DNA of 64,000 nt, taken from contig WLWP01000001.1 in NCBI GenBank assembly GCA_012103505.1, forward strand, positions 2,294,001-2,358,000, in the 5' to 3' direction. The position numbers were made by a program, and so were the translations under genes. Positions 16,250 through 25,580 of the stretch are shown here, in pieces. The DNA comes from Pseudomonadales bacterium. GTDB lineage: Bacteria > Pseudomonadota > Gammaproteobacteria > Pseudomonadales > Azotimanducaceae. Position 1 is the stretch's first letter. The number at the start of each line of letters is the position of its first letter. The notes below the pieces were generated by a model. The model saw nothing but the letters and a program-made list of their open reading frames with translations. It ran no database searches and had not been told where the DNA came from.

Positions 16250-17221
16250 ATGCAGGAGCTTCTCAACTACCTCGAAGATCTCGGTCTTCTTTTCCTTACT
16301 ATGCCCATCAACATGGGCGAGAAGTTCTACTATGTATACGTTCTCACCTTCATTGGGCTGGGTTGGCTGAGTTACCGTCTGTATTACAAAAAAAGAACGC
16401 GCAAGAACTTCTTCCAATTTTTATTTCCGAAAGCAATCTACTGGCACAAATCAGCGCGCATCGATTACGCGATATTCATCATTAACATCGTCTTGTCACC
16501 ATTGCTCCTTGTGGGCGCCGGGATTCAAACTTGGATATCGAGCGAGCTTGCCAGTTTCCTGATCGATCTTAACAACGGCGCGGCGCTAATTACCGGTCAA
16601 TGGCATTGGCTCACCTATGCCACCTTTATCATTGGCTATACGTTGATCGCAGATCTGTCCGTTTATCTAATCCACAGATTCCACCACCGTTCTGATCTGT
16701 TCTGGCCGTTCCATGCTCTACACCACTCTGCCGAAGTCATGACGCCGGTTACGCTTTTCCGCAAGCACCCAGTCTGGAACCTCTCAGCACACTCTCTCGC
16801 TATGACGATGACGGGTATCTTCCAAGGCCTCTTTGTGTTCATATTTTTTGGCAACCCAGGGACAGAAATTCTCTTTGGTCTCAACACGATTTACGTGCTC
16901 TATAACTTTTTTGGCGCCAACCTTCGTCACTCCCATGTTTGGCTGCATTGGCCAAAACCATTCGCGTACCTCTTTATCAGCCCAGCCATGCACCAAATCC
17001 ACCATGACCCTACCCGATTAAAGAAAAACTATGGCGAGGTGTTCGCGATCTGGGACTGGCTTTTTGGCACACTTTATATACCCGAAGGCTACGAAGAGTT
17101 TGCTATCGGGCTTGGCGAAGCCACTAACCCTCACGACACCCTTGCTCGCGCGTACTGGGAACCTCTGGCTGAGTTTGGTCGGCGCCTCAAAAATTGGCGT
17201 GGACGGGGTGTATCTTCTTAA
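16250..17221 (+). CDS. Sterol desaturase / fatty acid hydroxylase family protein
   Basis: A 323-residue integral membrane di-iron oxygenase of the fatty acid hydroxylase superfamily. The His clusters are all visible: HRFHH near residue 142, HALHHS near 155, and a third cluster HQIHHD near 248, with a single His-Ser-His (RHSHVWLHW) between. There are about four to five membrane spans. Members hydroxylate or desaturate lipids, sterols or carotenoids; the substrate here is unknown. An ATG at 16301 is an alternative start. It stands alone between the tad operon and a small secreted protein gene. Confidence 0.88.
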   Translation: MQELLNYLEDLGLLFLTMPINMGEKFYYVYVLTFIGLGWLSYRLYYKKRTRKNFFQFLFPKAIYWHKSARIDYAIFIINIVLSPLLLVGAGIQTWISSELASFLIDLNNGAALITGQWHWLTYATFIIGYTLIADLSVYLIHRFHHRSDLFWPFHALHHSAEVMTPVTLFRKHPVWNLSAHSLAMTMTGIFQGLFVFIFFGNPGTEILFGLNTIYVLYNFFGANLRHSHVWLHWPKPFAYLFISPAMHQIHHDPTRLKKNYGEVFAIWDWLFGTLYIPEGYEEFAIGLGEATNPHDTLARAYWEPLAEFGRRLKNWRGRGVSS

Positions 17222-17298
17222 GTCCGACAAGTACTACCGAGAGGGCGCAGACGAAGGTAGACTCCGCTTCGTCGATCAGCCGAGAATTGTTCTGACCT

Positions 17299-17826
17299 AT
17301 GAAAAAAGCAGTATCCTTCATCCTATTGGCCTTGGGCGCCGCTACTCCTGGCCTAAGCTACGCGGAAACCGAGGTTGCTTGTGCAGCCATCGAAAACGCT
17401 CGGGAACGTCTGGCGTGTTTTGATCAGCAGTTCCCACGCGTCGAGGGGCAAGCGCCGCTACCAAAGATCTCCTCGCAGCCCATTCAGGCACCTGCATCAC
17501 TAGGCCAAGTACCTGCCGACCCGGAGTTTAGCTCCGTGCAGAGTTCACGCCAAAACTCCTACCCAGCGCCAACCGAGCGGCGCGGCGGTAATCTGCTGGA
17601 TTGGGGTCCTAATCTCGACTTGGAAACGCAACTCGTCGCAGTCAGACGCGGCGATCAACAGCGCATGGTATTCAGACTTGCGAACGGTCAAGTTTGGATG
17701 CAAAACAGCCCCCGCGAATTGCCCTTCAGAACGGGCCAGGACGTGCGTATCAAGAGCGGTAAGCTCGGTGGTTACATCATGCGTAACACGACCGGCACAT
17801 CCACACGTGTTCGCCGTATTGAGTAG
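17299..17826 (+). CDS. Secreted protein of unknown function
   Basis: A 175-residue protein with a signal peptide (about residues 1-22, ending SYA). The mature N-terminus carries CAAIENARERLACFD, a Cys pair seen in several uncharacterised secreted gammaproteobacterial proteins. A Pro-rich linker (about 50-95) is followed by a C-terminal beta-rich part with MVFRLANGQVWMQNSPREL and GYIMRNTTGTSTRVRRIE. This looks like a conserved periplasmic family, but I know of no function. A terminator follows. Confidence 0.7.
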   Translation: MKKAVSFILLALGAATPGLSYAETEVACAAIENARERLACFDQQFPRVEGQAPLPKISSQPIQAPASLGQVPADPEFSSVQSSRQNSYPAPTERRGGNLLDWGPNLDLETQLVAVRRGDQQRMVFRLANGQVWMQNSPRELPFRTGQDVRIKSGKLGGYIMRNTTGTSTRVRRIE

Positions 17827-17864
17827 GCACTTAAACAATCTAAGAATCTCTCTAAAAATCTAGT

Positions 17865-17900
17865 CCGACCGAGGGTTGACATCCTCTCGGTCGGTTGTTT
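17865..17900 (+). terminator. Rho-independent terminator
   Basis: CCGACCGAG at 17865-17873 and CTCGGTCGG at 17886-17894 form a 9-bp perfect stem with a 12-nt loop, followed by TTGTTTT. It ends the transcript of the secreted protein gene and insulates the TonB-dependent receptor gene. Confidence 0.8.
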
Positions 17901-17915
17901 TAGTACGCCTGTTTC

Positions 17916-17932
17916 CAAAACGAAACGTTTTG
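17916..17932 (+). promoter_or_regulatory. 17-bp palindrome, candidate operator upstream of the TonB-dependent receptor
   Basis: CAAAACG-AAA-CGTTTTG is a perfect inverted repeat with 7-bp arms and a central AAA. It also contains AAACGTTT, a form seen in operators bound by LacI-family and related regulators. It lies 38 nt before the receptor start codon, in the expected promoter zone between the terminator and the gene. No LacI-type regulator gene is found in this window. Confidence 0.5.
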
Positions 17933-17969
17933 AAACATATTCTACTATTACGAGATCGGGGAGATTCTT

Positions 17970-20900
17970 TTGAGAAGACTCACTTTAATGTGTTTGAGCG
18001 CAGTTGTTGCCCTTACGGGTGGCCAATTCGCGTTTGCTGCTGATGAAGATGAGGCGATCGAAGAGGTTGTTGTTACAGGTTCATATTTGAAGCGTAACGC
18101 GGCTGATTCACCGTCACCTTTGTCAGTTGTTACGGCTGCAGATATCGAGGATATCGGTGCTGCTGACGTATCAGAAATTATCCAGGCTATGCCTTGGTCC
18201 TCCGGCAGCCAGACTCGCGCTTCTACCTTCCAGGGTGAAGGCGCAGATGGCCGCAACAACGTCAACCTCCGAAACCTTGGTCACGGTTCTACGTTGCCAC
18301 TGGTTAACGGTAAGCGTCATGTACCTTCTTGGTACAACGGTCGTGGTAATGCATCAGTTAACGTCAACGGTCTCGTACCAAACATCGCCCTAGAGCGTGT
18401 TGAGGTTGTTAAAGACGGCGCTTCTGCACTCTACGGTTCTGACGCTGTTGCTGGGGTTGTTAACTTCATCACTAAGAGCGATTTCGAAGGGTTCGACTTT
18501 TCGTATCAGTTCACAACAGACGACAAGACTGGCGAAGGTGACGCAAACCAAGCTGGCTTCATCTGGGGTGTGCAAGGTGATCGAGGCGGCATCGTTGCTT
18601 CCGCATCATTCTTGAACAGAGATGAAATCAACGTCGATGATGACTACGGCCGTTTCGGTGGTACGACGTTGTCATCTACTGGTAACCCTGGTCGACTGAC
18701 TCCAGTTGCGGGCCAAGATATTCGCTGGGCAGCTAACGGTCTCAATCCGGGTGCCTTGGTTGATCCTGGCTGTGGTGACATGGATCCAGACACACCTTGT
18801 TCGAACAACCAACCTCGCGACCCACTCGGACTGAGCTTCGGCCAAGCTGATGTGAACTGTGAGGACGCTGCAGCTACAGAACGTGGTGGCGCACTCGGTA
18901 ACTTGTTCAATCGTTGTGTCTATGACTACGGTTCATTCTTCTCTATCCAAGCTGAAGAATCTCTTCGTAAGTTCATGGTCGAAGGCCACTATGATGTGAC
19001 AGACAATCTTGAAGTTAAATTCGAGTTCAATCACAACGAAGCTGAGTTCGATCGCTTGAACTCTCTGAACCCAAATGCTCCGGCACTACCTATTCCAGTA
19101 TCGGTACCTTACCTGGACGATATGGGGAACCAGGCGTTTGCAAATAACCCAGGAAGCATCGAAGACGCGTTCCGACGCGGCATCGAGCCACTCGTTTACG
19201 CTAACCTGACTCGTCTGGCTGGTGGTACGCGCAACACACCTCGTCGTTTCCGTCCATTGGATACGTTCACCAATCGAAATCGAAGCGACGGCCGCATGGT
19301 CTTCGAAGTGGTTTACGATTTCGAAATCGGTGGTCAGTCTTGGACACTCGATGCACACTACACAGCTAGTGATCATCGGGAAGCCTCTGTACAGGTGCAG
19401 GATACGTTGTCCTCACACATGGAACTTGCGATCAATGGTCGCGGCGGACCTAACTGTGATGTGATCAACGGTGTACCCGGTGCGGGTAACGCAGCTTATG
19501 CAGCGTCTGGTGGTGATTTCGACTCGGGTGATTGCTACTTCTTCAACCCATTCGGTAACCATCAATACGATCGCAACGGCAATCAGACGATCGAACATGA
19601 TCTCACTCTTGTGAACGCACCTGAGCTATATCAATGGCTCCAAGGTCGTGCAACTCACGTCGGTGACTTCCGCGAACGTGTTCTTGAAGTTGTTGCTGCC
19701 GGTACACTTTTTGACACAGATTCAGGACCCGTTGGCCTCGCTATTGGTGCCCAACGACGTCGTGATTCTGGTGATCAACTGTTTGACTCCGGTTTGACTG
19801 CCAACAACCTTGACTTCGTATTCGGTGCGCAAGATTGGAGCGGTGCTCTAACAACCACGGCACTGTTTGCTGAGATCAGCGTTCCAATAGGTGACACCTT
19901 TGAAGTGAACGCAGCTGTTCGCTACGAAGACTTTGATGAGATTGGTGAAGATACAATCGATCCTAAGATCACCTTGTTGTGGCGGCCGACTGACTCATTG
20001 TCAATTCGCGCGTCAGGCGGCAGCTCTTACCGCACACCATCTCTGCAACAGTCTTTTGGTACGTTGACAACCGTCGCGAACCAGCAGGACATCGTTGGTG
20101 GTACCACGTTTAAGCCTTCACTCTCCGTAGGTAACCCTGGACTGACACCTGAAACGGCAGACAACATGAACTTCGGTTTGTCTTGGGTGCCAACGGAAGG
20201 TTTCTTGGAAGGTTTCTCTCTAGACATCGACTACTACGACTATGAGTATGAAGACATCATCACTCGCCAGTCCTCAGCTCGATTGCTAGCGGCAGATAAC
20301 ACTGCTCTAACCGATTACGTTGCAGCCAACCCAGGCTCAACCTTCGTCGATGCAGTGAATGCCGGTGTTGGTAACCGCGCTCAGGTTATTCGGAACGACC
20401 AAGCTATCTTGCTTCGCATCTTGCCTCAGTTCTTTAACGCAGACAGTGCAGACATCAGCGGTATCGATGTCAACATGTCTTATCGTTGGGACACTGACTT
20501 CGGCAGCTGGCGTGCAGGCTTGCAGGTCGCGTTCGTTGACGAGTATGAAGTGACTAGTAACGGTGTAACGTTTGACGGTGTAGGCAACTACAACAGTCAG
20601 ACCCCTGTTGCTCGTCCTCTACCTGAGTACAAGGCTAATGCAACCTTGGCTTGGTCTAAGGACAATCATCGTGCCTTCATGATCATCAAGCACGTCGACG
20701 AGTTGGAATCTGATATTCCAGCTGGTACACGTGGCTTCTTCGCTGCAGTTGCACGCCTAGCGGGCAACGGGGGCGTTGCAAGCGATCTGGCTGATACGAA
20801 GATCGAGAGCATGACAACGGTTGATGTTCAATATACCTACAGCTTTGGCGAAACCGCTTTCATGAGCGAAGCCAATGTGACACTAGGTATTCAAAACGTG

Positions 20901-21005
20901 TTTGATGAAGAGCCTCCAGTGGTCTCTGTAGTTACCGCCTATGACGGTCGACTACACGATGGTCGTGGACGCATCTGGTTCGCACGAGTAGCTGGCAGCA
21001 TGTAG
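17970..21005 (+). CDS. TonB-dependent receptor
   Basis: An outer-membrane active transporter of 1011 residues. The TTG start at 17970 is supported by GGGGAG 6-12 nt upstream and gives a signal peptide ending in FAFAA. A TonB box-like EEVVVTGS is near residues 31-38, the plug domain (about 45-170) includes LPLVNGKR and VEVVKDGASALYGSDAVAGVVNF, and the rest forms a large beta-barrel. The substrate is not clear. The plug style is shared by many marine receptors of the large uncharacterised group once linked to sugars and lipids. The downstream acyl-CoA ligase and P450 may use what it imports (inference). A terminator follows. Confidence 0.92.
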   Translation: MRRLTLMCLSAVVALTGGQFAFAADEDEAIEEVVVTGSYLKRNAADSPSPLSVVTAADIEDIGAADVSEIIQAMPWSSGSQTRASTFQGEGADGRNNVNLRNLGHGSTLPLVNGKRHVPSWYNGRGNASVNVNGLVPNIALERVEVVKDGASALYGSDAVAGVVNFITKSDFEGFDFSYQFTTDDKTGEGDANQAGFIWGVQGDRGGIVASASFLNRDEINVDDDYGRFGGTTLSSTGNPGRLTPVAGQDIRWAANGLNPGALVDPGCGDMDPDTPCSNNQPRDPLGLSFGQADVNCEDAAATERGGALGNLFNRCVYDYGSFFSIQAEESLRKFMVEGHYDVTDNLEVKFEFNHNEAEFDRLNSLNPNAPALPIPVSVPYLDDMGNQAFANNPGSIEDAFRRGIEPLVYANLTRLAGGTRNTPRRFRPLDTFTNRNRSDGRMVFEVVYDFEIGGQSWTLDAHYTASDHREASVQVQDTLSSHMELAINGRGGPNCDVINGVPGAGNAAYAASGGDFDSGDCYFFNPFGNHQYDRNGNQTIEHDLTLVNAPELYQWLQGRATHVGDFRERVLEVVAAGTLFDTDSGPVGLAIGAQRRRDSGDQLFDSGLTANNLDFVFGAQDWSGALTTTALFAEISVPIGDTFEVNAAVRYEDFDEIGEDTIDPKITLLWRPTDSLSIRASGGSSYRTPSLQQSFGTLTTVANQQDIVGGTTFKPSLSVGNPGLTPETADNMNFGLSWVPTEGFLEGFSLDIDYYDYEYEDIITRQSSARLLAADNTALTDYVAANPGSTFVDAVNAGVGNRAQVIRNDQAILLRILPQFFNADSADISGIDVNMSYRWDTDFGSWRAGLQVAFVDEYEVTSNGVTFDGVGNYNSQTPVARPLPEYKANATLAWSKDNHRAFMIIKHVDELESDIPAGTRGFFAAVARLAGNGGVASDLADTKIESMTTVDVQYTYSFGETAFMSEANVTLGIQNVFDEEPPVVSVVTAYDGRLHDGRGRIWFARVAGSM

Positions 21006-21023
21006 TACGCTGATCGGTTAAAG

Positions 21024-21055
21024 AAGCCCCTTCGTTAGGAAGGGGCTTTTTTTTG
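21024..21055 (+). terminator. Rho-independent terminator after the TonB-dependent receptor gene
   Basis: AAGCCCCTTC and GAAGGGGCTT form a perfect 10-bp stem with a 5-nt loop, followed by a run of eight T. This is a strong canonical terminator just after the receptor stop codon. Confidence 0.95.
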
Positions 21056-21102
21056 TCTGCGTTTTAGGTGTTCTGCTGCATCAACGTTTTGCAACGAGGA
21101 AT

Positions 21103-22713
21103 TTACTGAGTGAGCGGTGGCTCTATACCCCAGGTCGCGCGTAGAACAGGGATTCGATCAGAATTGGGATGAAACTGCTCAACTTGTCTGAGCATATCGA
21201 ATGCCGCTTCATCAAAGCCATCGCCGTACGCTTTCTGCGCTTCACTCAAATACTTAGCCGTTGCGTCGTTGAGTAACGAAAGCGCTTCTTCATGATCTGG
21301 CTGGACAGCCAAGATACCACCTAAAATACTAACCGCGCTTCGATCTGGCCAATTGATAAACCCTTGGGAGATGAGCATTTTTGCTTCGGCAAGCTCCTGT
21401 GCCAAAACTTGACCCGTGAGTCCTGTTGTCTGCGCCACTAACGGTTGAGCCTGTGGTGGCAACCGGTCTTGAGGCTCTGTCACCATAACAGGCAACGCGA
21501 CTGGCAGCTCGGCGACTGTGGCGTCCTGGCTAGAAGTCGAAGGCAACAATTCTATCTGCGGAACTGGTTTCACAGCCCGTTTAGCTTCTTGTTCACCACC
21601 GAATGGATAGAACGTATAGCCAGCGACGACCAAACCAATGGATGCAACGAGCGCAGTTGGCGCCCACACATTCCGTTCGTGATCGTCCCGAGTTATCGGT
21701 GTTGTCACTTTCGGCTGTGGTGTTGAGATGACGGGAAGCGGGTCCACCAAAATCGGCGGTTCTTCTGTTTGTACTTGTGTTTGTGCTTGTAGTTCTGCTT
21801 CTACTTCTCTCTCGGCCGCGTCGAACGCCGCGATCGTAGCTTCATCGATCTTAATATCGTCTAAGTCAATCTCATTGATCTTAGTCTCATCGATCTCTAT
21901 ATCGTTGGTGTGAACATCGTCCGTGGGAACATCGTCCGTGGGAACATTGTCGGTGTGCACATTCGCGACCGATGCTTCTGCGATCTCATCCAAATCTACG
22001 TCCGGCTTATCCCGCTCAGGTGTCTGTGGAAATTCTGAGTCATCGAGTGTGGAGTAGAGAATGATTGTTTCTTCGGTGTTCTCATTTGTGCCAACGTCGT
22101 CAGCTTGAGATTCAAGCGTAATGCCACTTTCTATTTCGCGGGTTTCCACCTCCCGACTACCATCAGCCTCACTGCTTGTGTGCTGGTCCTCGGCGGCATC
22201 TATTTCACGCTCTAGTGTCGACTGAGCAGCTTCAGATTCAGTGACAAGAATACTGAATTCATCAGCTTCCGATGGTATTGCTGCCAACGCGCTATCCTGA
22301 CCATGTAAATCATCATTTGCAGGACTTGGGTTTGCAGGACTTGGCTTAGCCTTAGCCTTAGGGGCGGGTTTTACAATCAGCTCTTGCGCCACTTTACCGC
22401 GTAGCAGATCGTGGCTGATATAGACCTTGTTGTTTGGCAGCTCAAGTTGCGTCCCAGGAATGCAAACTACACCAGGCTCCGTGGAAACCCAGGCAGCAGG
22501 ACTTTCAAGCTGCCAACCGCTAAACAGCTTGGATATTACAAGCTCACCGTTTCCATCAATCGCGAGTGTCACCCAGCGTTGTTCTGGGTTTCGTGATTCA
22601 AGGGTGAGTAAGCCGCGCTCGTCCTCTCCTAGGGTCACCTGGTCTTTTATTTTAATACTGAGCTTGTCGTTGTTGGCGACCAGGAACCACTCATAACTAA
22701 GTGCCTCTGCCAT
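21103..22713 (-). CDS. FHA-like / single-TM / TPR-like protein, second copy
   Basis: A 536-residue protein with the same plan as the one at 14843-16174. It has a beta-rich FHA-like N-terminus (about 15-105; VTLGEDERGLLTLESRNPE), a long acidic low-complexity linker with VPTDD-type pentapeptide repeats (about 250-290), one membrane span (about 350-370; ALVASIGLVVAGYTFYPF) and a C-terminal TPR-like region (about 440-535; LAVQPDHEEALSLLND). The last region aligns well with the last part of the first copy. It is on the opposite strand to its neighbours and converges with the receptor gene. It is not adjacent to the tad operon, but its paralogue is. Function unknown. Confidence 0.72.
   Translation of the reverse strand: MAEALSYEWFLVANNDKLSIKIKDQVTLGEDERGLLTLESRNPEQRWVTLAIDGNGELVISKLFSGWQLESPAAWVSTEPGVVCIPGTQLELPNNKVYISHDLLRGKVAQELIVKPAPKAKAKPSPANPSPANDDLHGQDSALAAIPSEADEFSILVTESEAAQSTLEREIDAAEDQHTSSEADGSREVETREIESGITLESQADDVGTNENTEETIILYSTLDDSEFPQTPERDKPDVDLDEIAEASVANVHTDNVPTDDVPTDDVHTNDIEIDETKINEIDLDDIKIDEATIAAFDAAEREVEAELQAQTQVQTEEPPILVDPLPVISTPQPKVTTPITRDDHERNVWAPTALVASIGLVVAGYTFYPFGGEQEAKRAVKPVPQIELLPSTSSQDATVAELPVALPVMVTEPQDRLPPQAQPLVAQTTGLTGQVLAQELAEAKMLISQGFINWPDRSAVSILGGILAVQPDHEEALSLLNDATAKYLSEAQKAYGDGFDEAAFDMLRQVEQFHPNSDRIPVLRATWGIEPPLTQ
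21908..21967 (-). repeat. 15-bp tandem repeats in the FHA-like/TPR gene
   Basis: Four 15-bp units occur in tandem, the first three very similar (GTGTGAACATCGTCC, GTGGGAACATCGTCC, GTGGGAACATTGTCG) and the fourth diverged. On the minus strand they encode VPTDD/VHTDN-like pentapeptides in the acidic linker. Such short arrays often vary in copy number between strains. Confidence 0.8.
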
Positions 22714-22805
22714 GCATTCATGTTACGTCCTAAATGCTCTGTTGCAATCACTCTTTCCTGCAGTTATACAATCTCGCCTTCGTTTCTAGCAATTTGGGGA
22801 ATTTA

Positions 22806-24365
22806 GTGGCCCAGTCGGAACAAGAGTCGGAGTTAGCACGGGCGATCGAAACAGGGTCGGTCGTCTCTTACCACGCTAAGCGCCAAGGCAATACTCAGGC
22901 GGTTGTCACCGAGTACGGCAGTCGAACTTTTTCTGAGCTGAACGCCAACGCCAACCGGCTAGTCCGTCGACTCAACGCCGCCGGAATAGGTTCGGGAGAC
23001 GCTGTTGCAGTTGTATCCAAAAATCGCCCCGAATTTGTCGAAGCCTTGGTCGCAGCATCTTGTTCAGGTATTCGCTTCACGCCGATTAACTATCATCTGA
23101 AAGGAGAAGAGATCGGTTACATCGTCGACAACTGCGAAGCCAAGGCATTTATTGCAGACGCGAGCCTCGGAGAAGCCATTATCGAGGTCCCAAGCCATAC
23201 ACCTGAAGCGCACCTTCTGCTGGCGGTTGGCGGTCCAATCGACGGCTTTCTAAACTATCATGAAGAAATCTCCGAGCTTGATGGTCAGGATTTACCAAAC
23301 CCTGAGCTCGGCGCGAGAATGCTCTACACCTCTGGCACAACAGGTCGTCCGAAGGGAGTATTTCGCAAAGAACGTTCTGCAGAAGCACCGGTACCGGCGG
23401 AATCTCCTTCAACGTATGCACCAGGGGACTGTGATCTCTGTACAGGTCCCGGGTATCACGCGGCACCACTCTTGATCGACATCATCCAACCATTATGGTC
23501 TGGCGCGGGCATCGTCATGATGGATAGATTTGATGCCGAAGAGACGCTCCGTCTTATCGACGAATACAAAATCACACACACGCACATGGTAGCGACGATG
23601 TTCCATCGTTTGCTCAACCTGCCGGAAGAAGTGCGTAATCGCTACGATATCTCTTCCATGAAGTTTATGGTCCATGGCGCTGCACCCTGCCCTGTGCATG
23701 TAAAGCAGGCCATGATCGAGTGGTTTGGACCGGTTATCTGGGAGTATTACGCAGCAACAGAAGGCGGCGGCGGATTCTTGGTCGGTTCCGAAGAGTGGCT
23801 CACCAAACCAGGCACGGTCGGCTGCCCGGGACCTGAGTTTGACAACAAGATCCTCGATGATGATGGCAACGTCGTCCCAGTTGGCGAAATTGGCACTATC
23901 TACATGCGCGCGCCTGACACTGGTCGGTTCGAATACTACAAAGACCAAGAGAAAACGAGCGGATCCTACCGTGGGGACTACTTCACTTTGGGCGACATGG
24001 GCTACTTCGATGAAGACGGCTATCTTTTTCTAACCGGCCGGACCGCAGAGCTGATCATATCTGGCGGCGTAAATATTTATCCGCAAGAAGTCGATAGTGA
24101 ACTTTTAAAGCACCCCTCAGTACTAGATGTTTGCACTATCGGCGTGCCCAATGACGAGTGGGGTGAAGAGGTGAAGTCCGTCATCCAGCTACAACCCGAC
24201 GTTGCAGCAAACCCCGATCTGACCGAAGAGCTAATTACGTGGGCACGGGAACGCTTAGCCAACTTCAAATGTCCGCGGTCCATCGACTATGTCGACGAAC
24301 TACCACGTTCGGCCGCTGGCAAAATCCAACGACGCGTTGTACGCACACCCTACTGGGAAGATTAG
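22806..24365 (+). CDS. Acyl-CoA synthetase (AMP-forming)
   Basis: An adenylate-forming enzyme of the ANL superfamily that activates a carboxylic acid to its CoA thioester. I use GTG 22806, preceded by TTGGGGA; the longest open frame starts at 22734. Motifs in order: the phosphate-binding loop YTSGTTGRPKG near residue 178, EYYAATEGGG near 325, GDMGYFDEDGYLFLTGR near 390, and the C-terminal domain with SGGVNIYPQEVDSEL and PRSAAGKIQRR carrying the catalytic Lys. The substrate is unknown. It is 6 nt from the P450 gene, so both probably act in one pathway, for example activating and oxidising a steroid- or terpenoid-like acid (inference). Confidence 0.9.
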   Translation: MAQSEQESELARAIETGSVVSYHAKRQGNTQAVVTEYGSRTFSELNANANRLVRRLNAAGIGSGDAVAVVSKNRPEFVEALVAASCSGIRFTPINYHLKGEEIGYIVDNCEAKAFIADASLGEAIIEVPSHTPEAHLLLAVGGPIDGFLNYHEEISELDGQDLPNPELGARMLYTSGTTGRPKGVFRKERSAEAPVPAESPSTYAPGDCDLCTGPGYHAAPLLIDIIQPLWSGAGIVMMDRFDAEETLRLIDEYKITHTHMVATMFHRLLNLPEEVRNRYDISSMKFMVHGAAPCPVHVKQAMIEWFGPVIWEYYAATEGGGGFLVGSEEWLTKPGTVGCPGPEFDNKILDDDGNVVPVGEIGTIYMRAPDTGRFEYYKDQEKTSGSYRGDYFTLGDMGYFDEDGYLFLTGRTAELIISGGVNIYPQEVDSELLKHPSVLDVCTIGVPNDEWGEEVKSVIQLQPDVAANPDLTEELITWARERLANFKCPRSIDYVDELPRSAAGKIQRRVVRTPYWED

Positions 24366-24371
24366 CCAGCA

Positions 24372-25580
24372 ATGAACATTGACCTTCTCAACCCGGCCTC
24401 GTTTGCACAGGGGCACCCTCTCGAACAGTATCGATGGCTGCGAGACAACGATCCCGTGTATTGGCACGAAGAGCCAAACGGACCGGGGTTTTGGGCACTC
24501 ACAAGGTTTGAGGATGTGGCCGAGGTTGGCCGTGAGCCCTTCACTTACTCTTCCGAGCCGACAATCATGATTCCGGATCCTGAGACCGGCATGGAACTGT
24601 CCACCGGCGATCACAAAATGATGCTGATGATGGATCCGCCGCAACACACCCTTTTTCGCAAAACGATCAGCCGGGAGTTTACGCGCGGGCCTGCCGCCGA
24701 ACTACGGCCTCGCATTTCTGAATTGGCCGCCGCCATTGTTAACAAAGTCATAGACGCAGGAGAATGTGACTTCGTTGAACAAGTCGCAGGCGAATTGCCA
24801 AGCTATGTCATCGCCGAACTCATGGGTATCCCACTCGAAGACGGGCGCGAACTCTACAAGCTCACCGAGACCATACACTCAGCACCAGAAGCAGTTCCCG
24901 AAGGCGCGCAGACAGAAGCCGTGATGAAGATGTTTGCCTATGCGCAAGAAGTCTATCGAGAAAAACGTAATACACCGACGGATGATCTTGCCAGCCAAAT
25001 CGTCCATGCGCAGGTTGAAGGTCGTAGTCTCGACGAGGTCGACTTCCAGCTCTTCTTTACACTGCTCATCGATGCGGGTGGAGACACCACAAGAAACCTG
25101 GTGGCTGGTGGTCTGTACGAATTGATACGCAACCCGCAAGGCCTGAGAGACTGGCAAGAACATCGTAGTTCAGAGCTCGATAGCTCAGCCCGAGAAGAGT
25201 TACTGCGCATCGTCAGTCCAGTGATATATATGCGTAGAACCCTCACTAAGGACGTCGAGTTACATGGCAAACTGCTCAAGGCTGGTGACAAAGTAGTACG
25301 CTACTTTGGCGCCGCAAACTTCGACGACCGCAAATTCACGCAACCCACTCACTTGGATCTCAATCGCTATCCAAACGAACAGATCTCGTTCGGTACAGGT
25401 ACCCATGTGTGCCTTGGACAACATATCGCACGCGTAGAGATCGACTGTATATTCCACGAAATTCTCGATCGGATGACCGATTTCCGCCTGCCGGAAGAGC
25501 CGGTCTGGTTGGAATCAAACTTCATTAGTGGCATCAAGAAAATGCCTCTAGAATTCCAAAAAGTGAGCATCCTCACCTAA
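24372..25580 (+). CDS. Cytochrome P450
   Basis: A soluble bacterial P450 of 402 residues. The I-helix oxygen-binding segment is DAGGDTT at 234-240, the ExxR motif is EELLRIVSP with E276 and R279, and the heme loop is [16 protein letters not shown] with the axial Cys347. It needs electrons from a ferredoxin/reductase pair, neither of which is encoded nearby. The sequence resembles bacterial P450s acting on terpenoid, alkyl or sterol side-chain substrates, but the substrate cannot be read. It is in an operon with the acyl-CoA ligase and converges with uvrB, overlapping its end by 4 nt. Confidence 0.93.
   Translation: MNIDLLNPASFAQGHPLEQYRWLRDNDPVYWHEEPNGPGFWALTRFEDVAEVGREPFTYSSEPTIMIPDPETGMELSTGDHKMMLMMDPPQHTLFRKTISREFTRGPAAELRPRISELAAAIVNKVIDAGECDFVEQVAGELPSYVIAELMGIPLEDGRELYKLTETIHSAPEAVPEGAQTEAVMKMFAYAQEVYREKRNTPTDDLASQIVHAQVEGRSLDEVDFQLFFTLLIDAGGDTTRNLVAGGLYELIRNPQGLRDWQEHRSSELDSSAREELLRIVSPVIYMRRTLTKDVELHGKLLKAGDKVVRYFGAANFDDRKFTQPTHLDLNRYPNEQISFGTGTHVCLGQHIARVEIDCIFHEILDRMTDFRLPEEPVWLESNFISGIKKMPLEFQKVSILT

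Noticed and set aside
17876-17904. TTGACA with TTTAGT 17 bp downstream as the receptor promoter
   Set aside because: The TTGACA lies in the loop of the upstream terminator and the -10 match is poor, so it is probably coincidental.
23493-23948. 151-codon minus-strand frame inside the acyl-CoA ligase gene
   Set aside because: It is a shadow of the well-supported ligase frame, which carries all family motifs.
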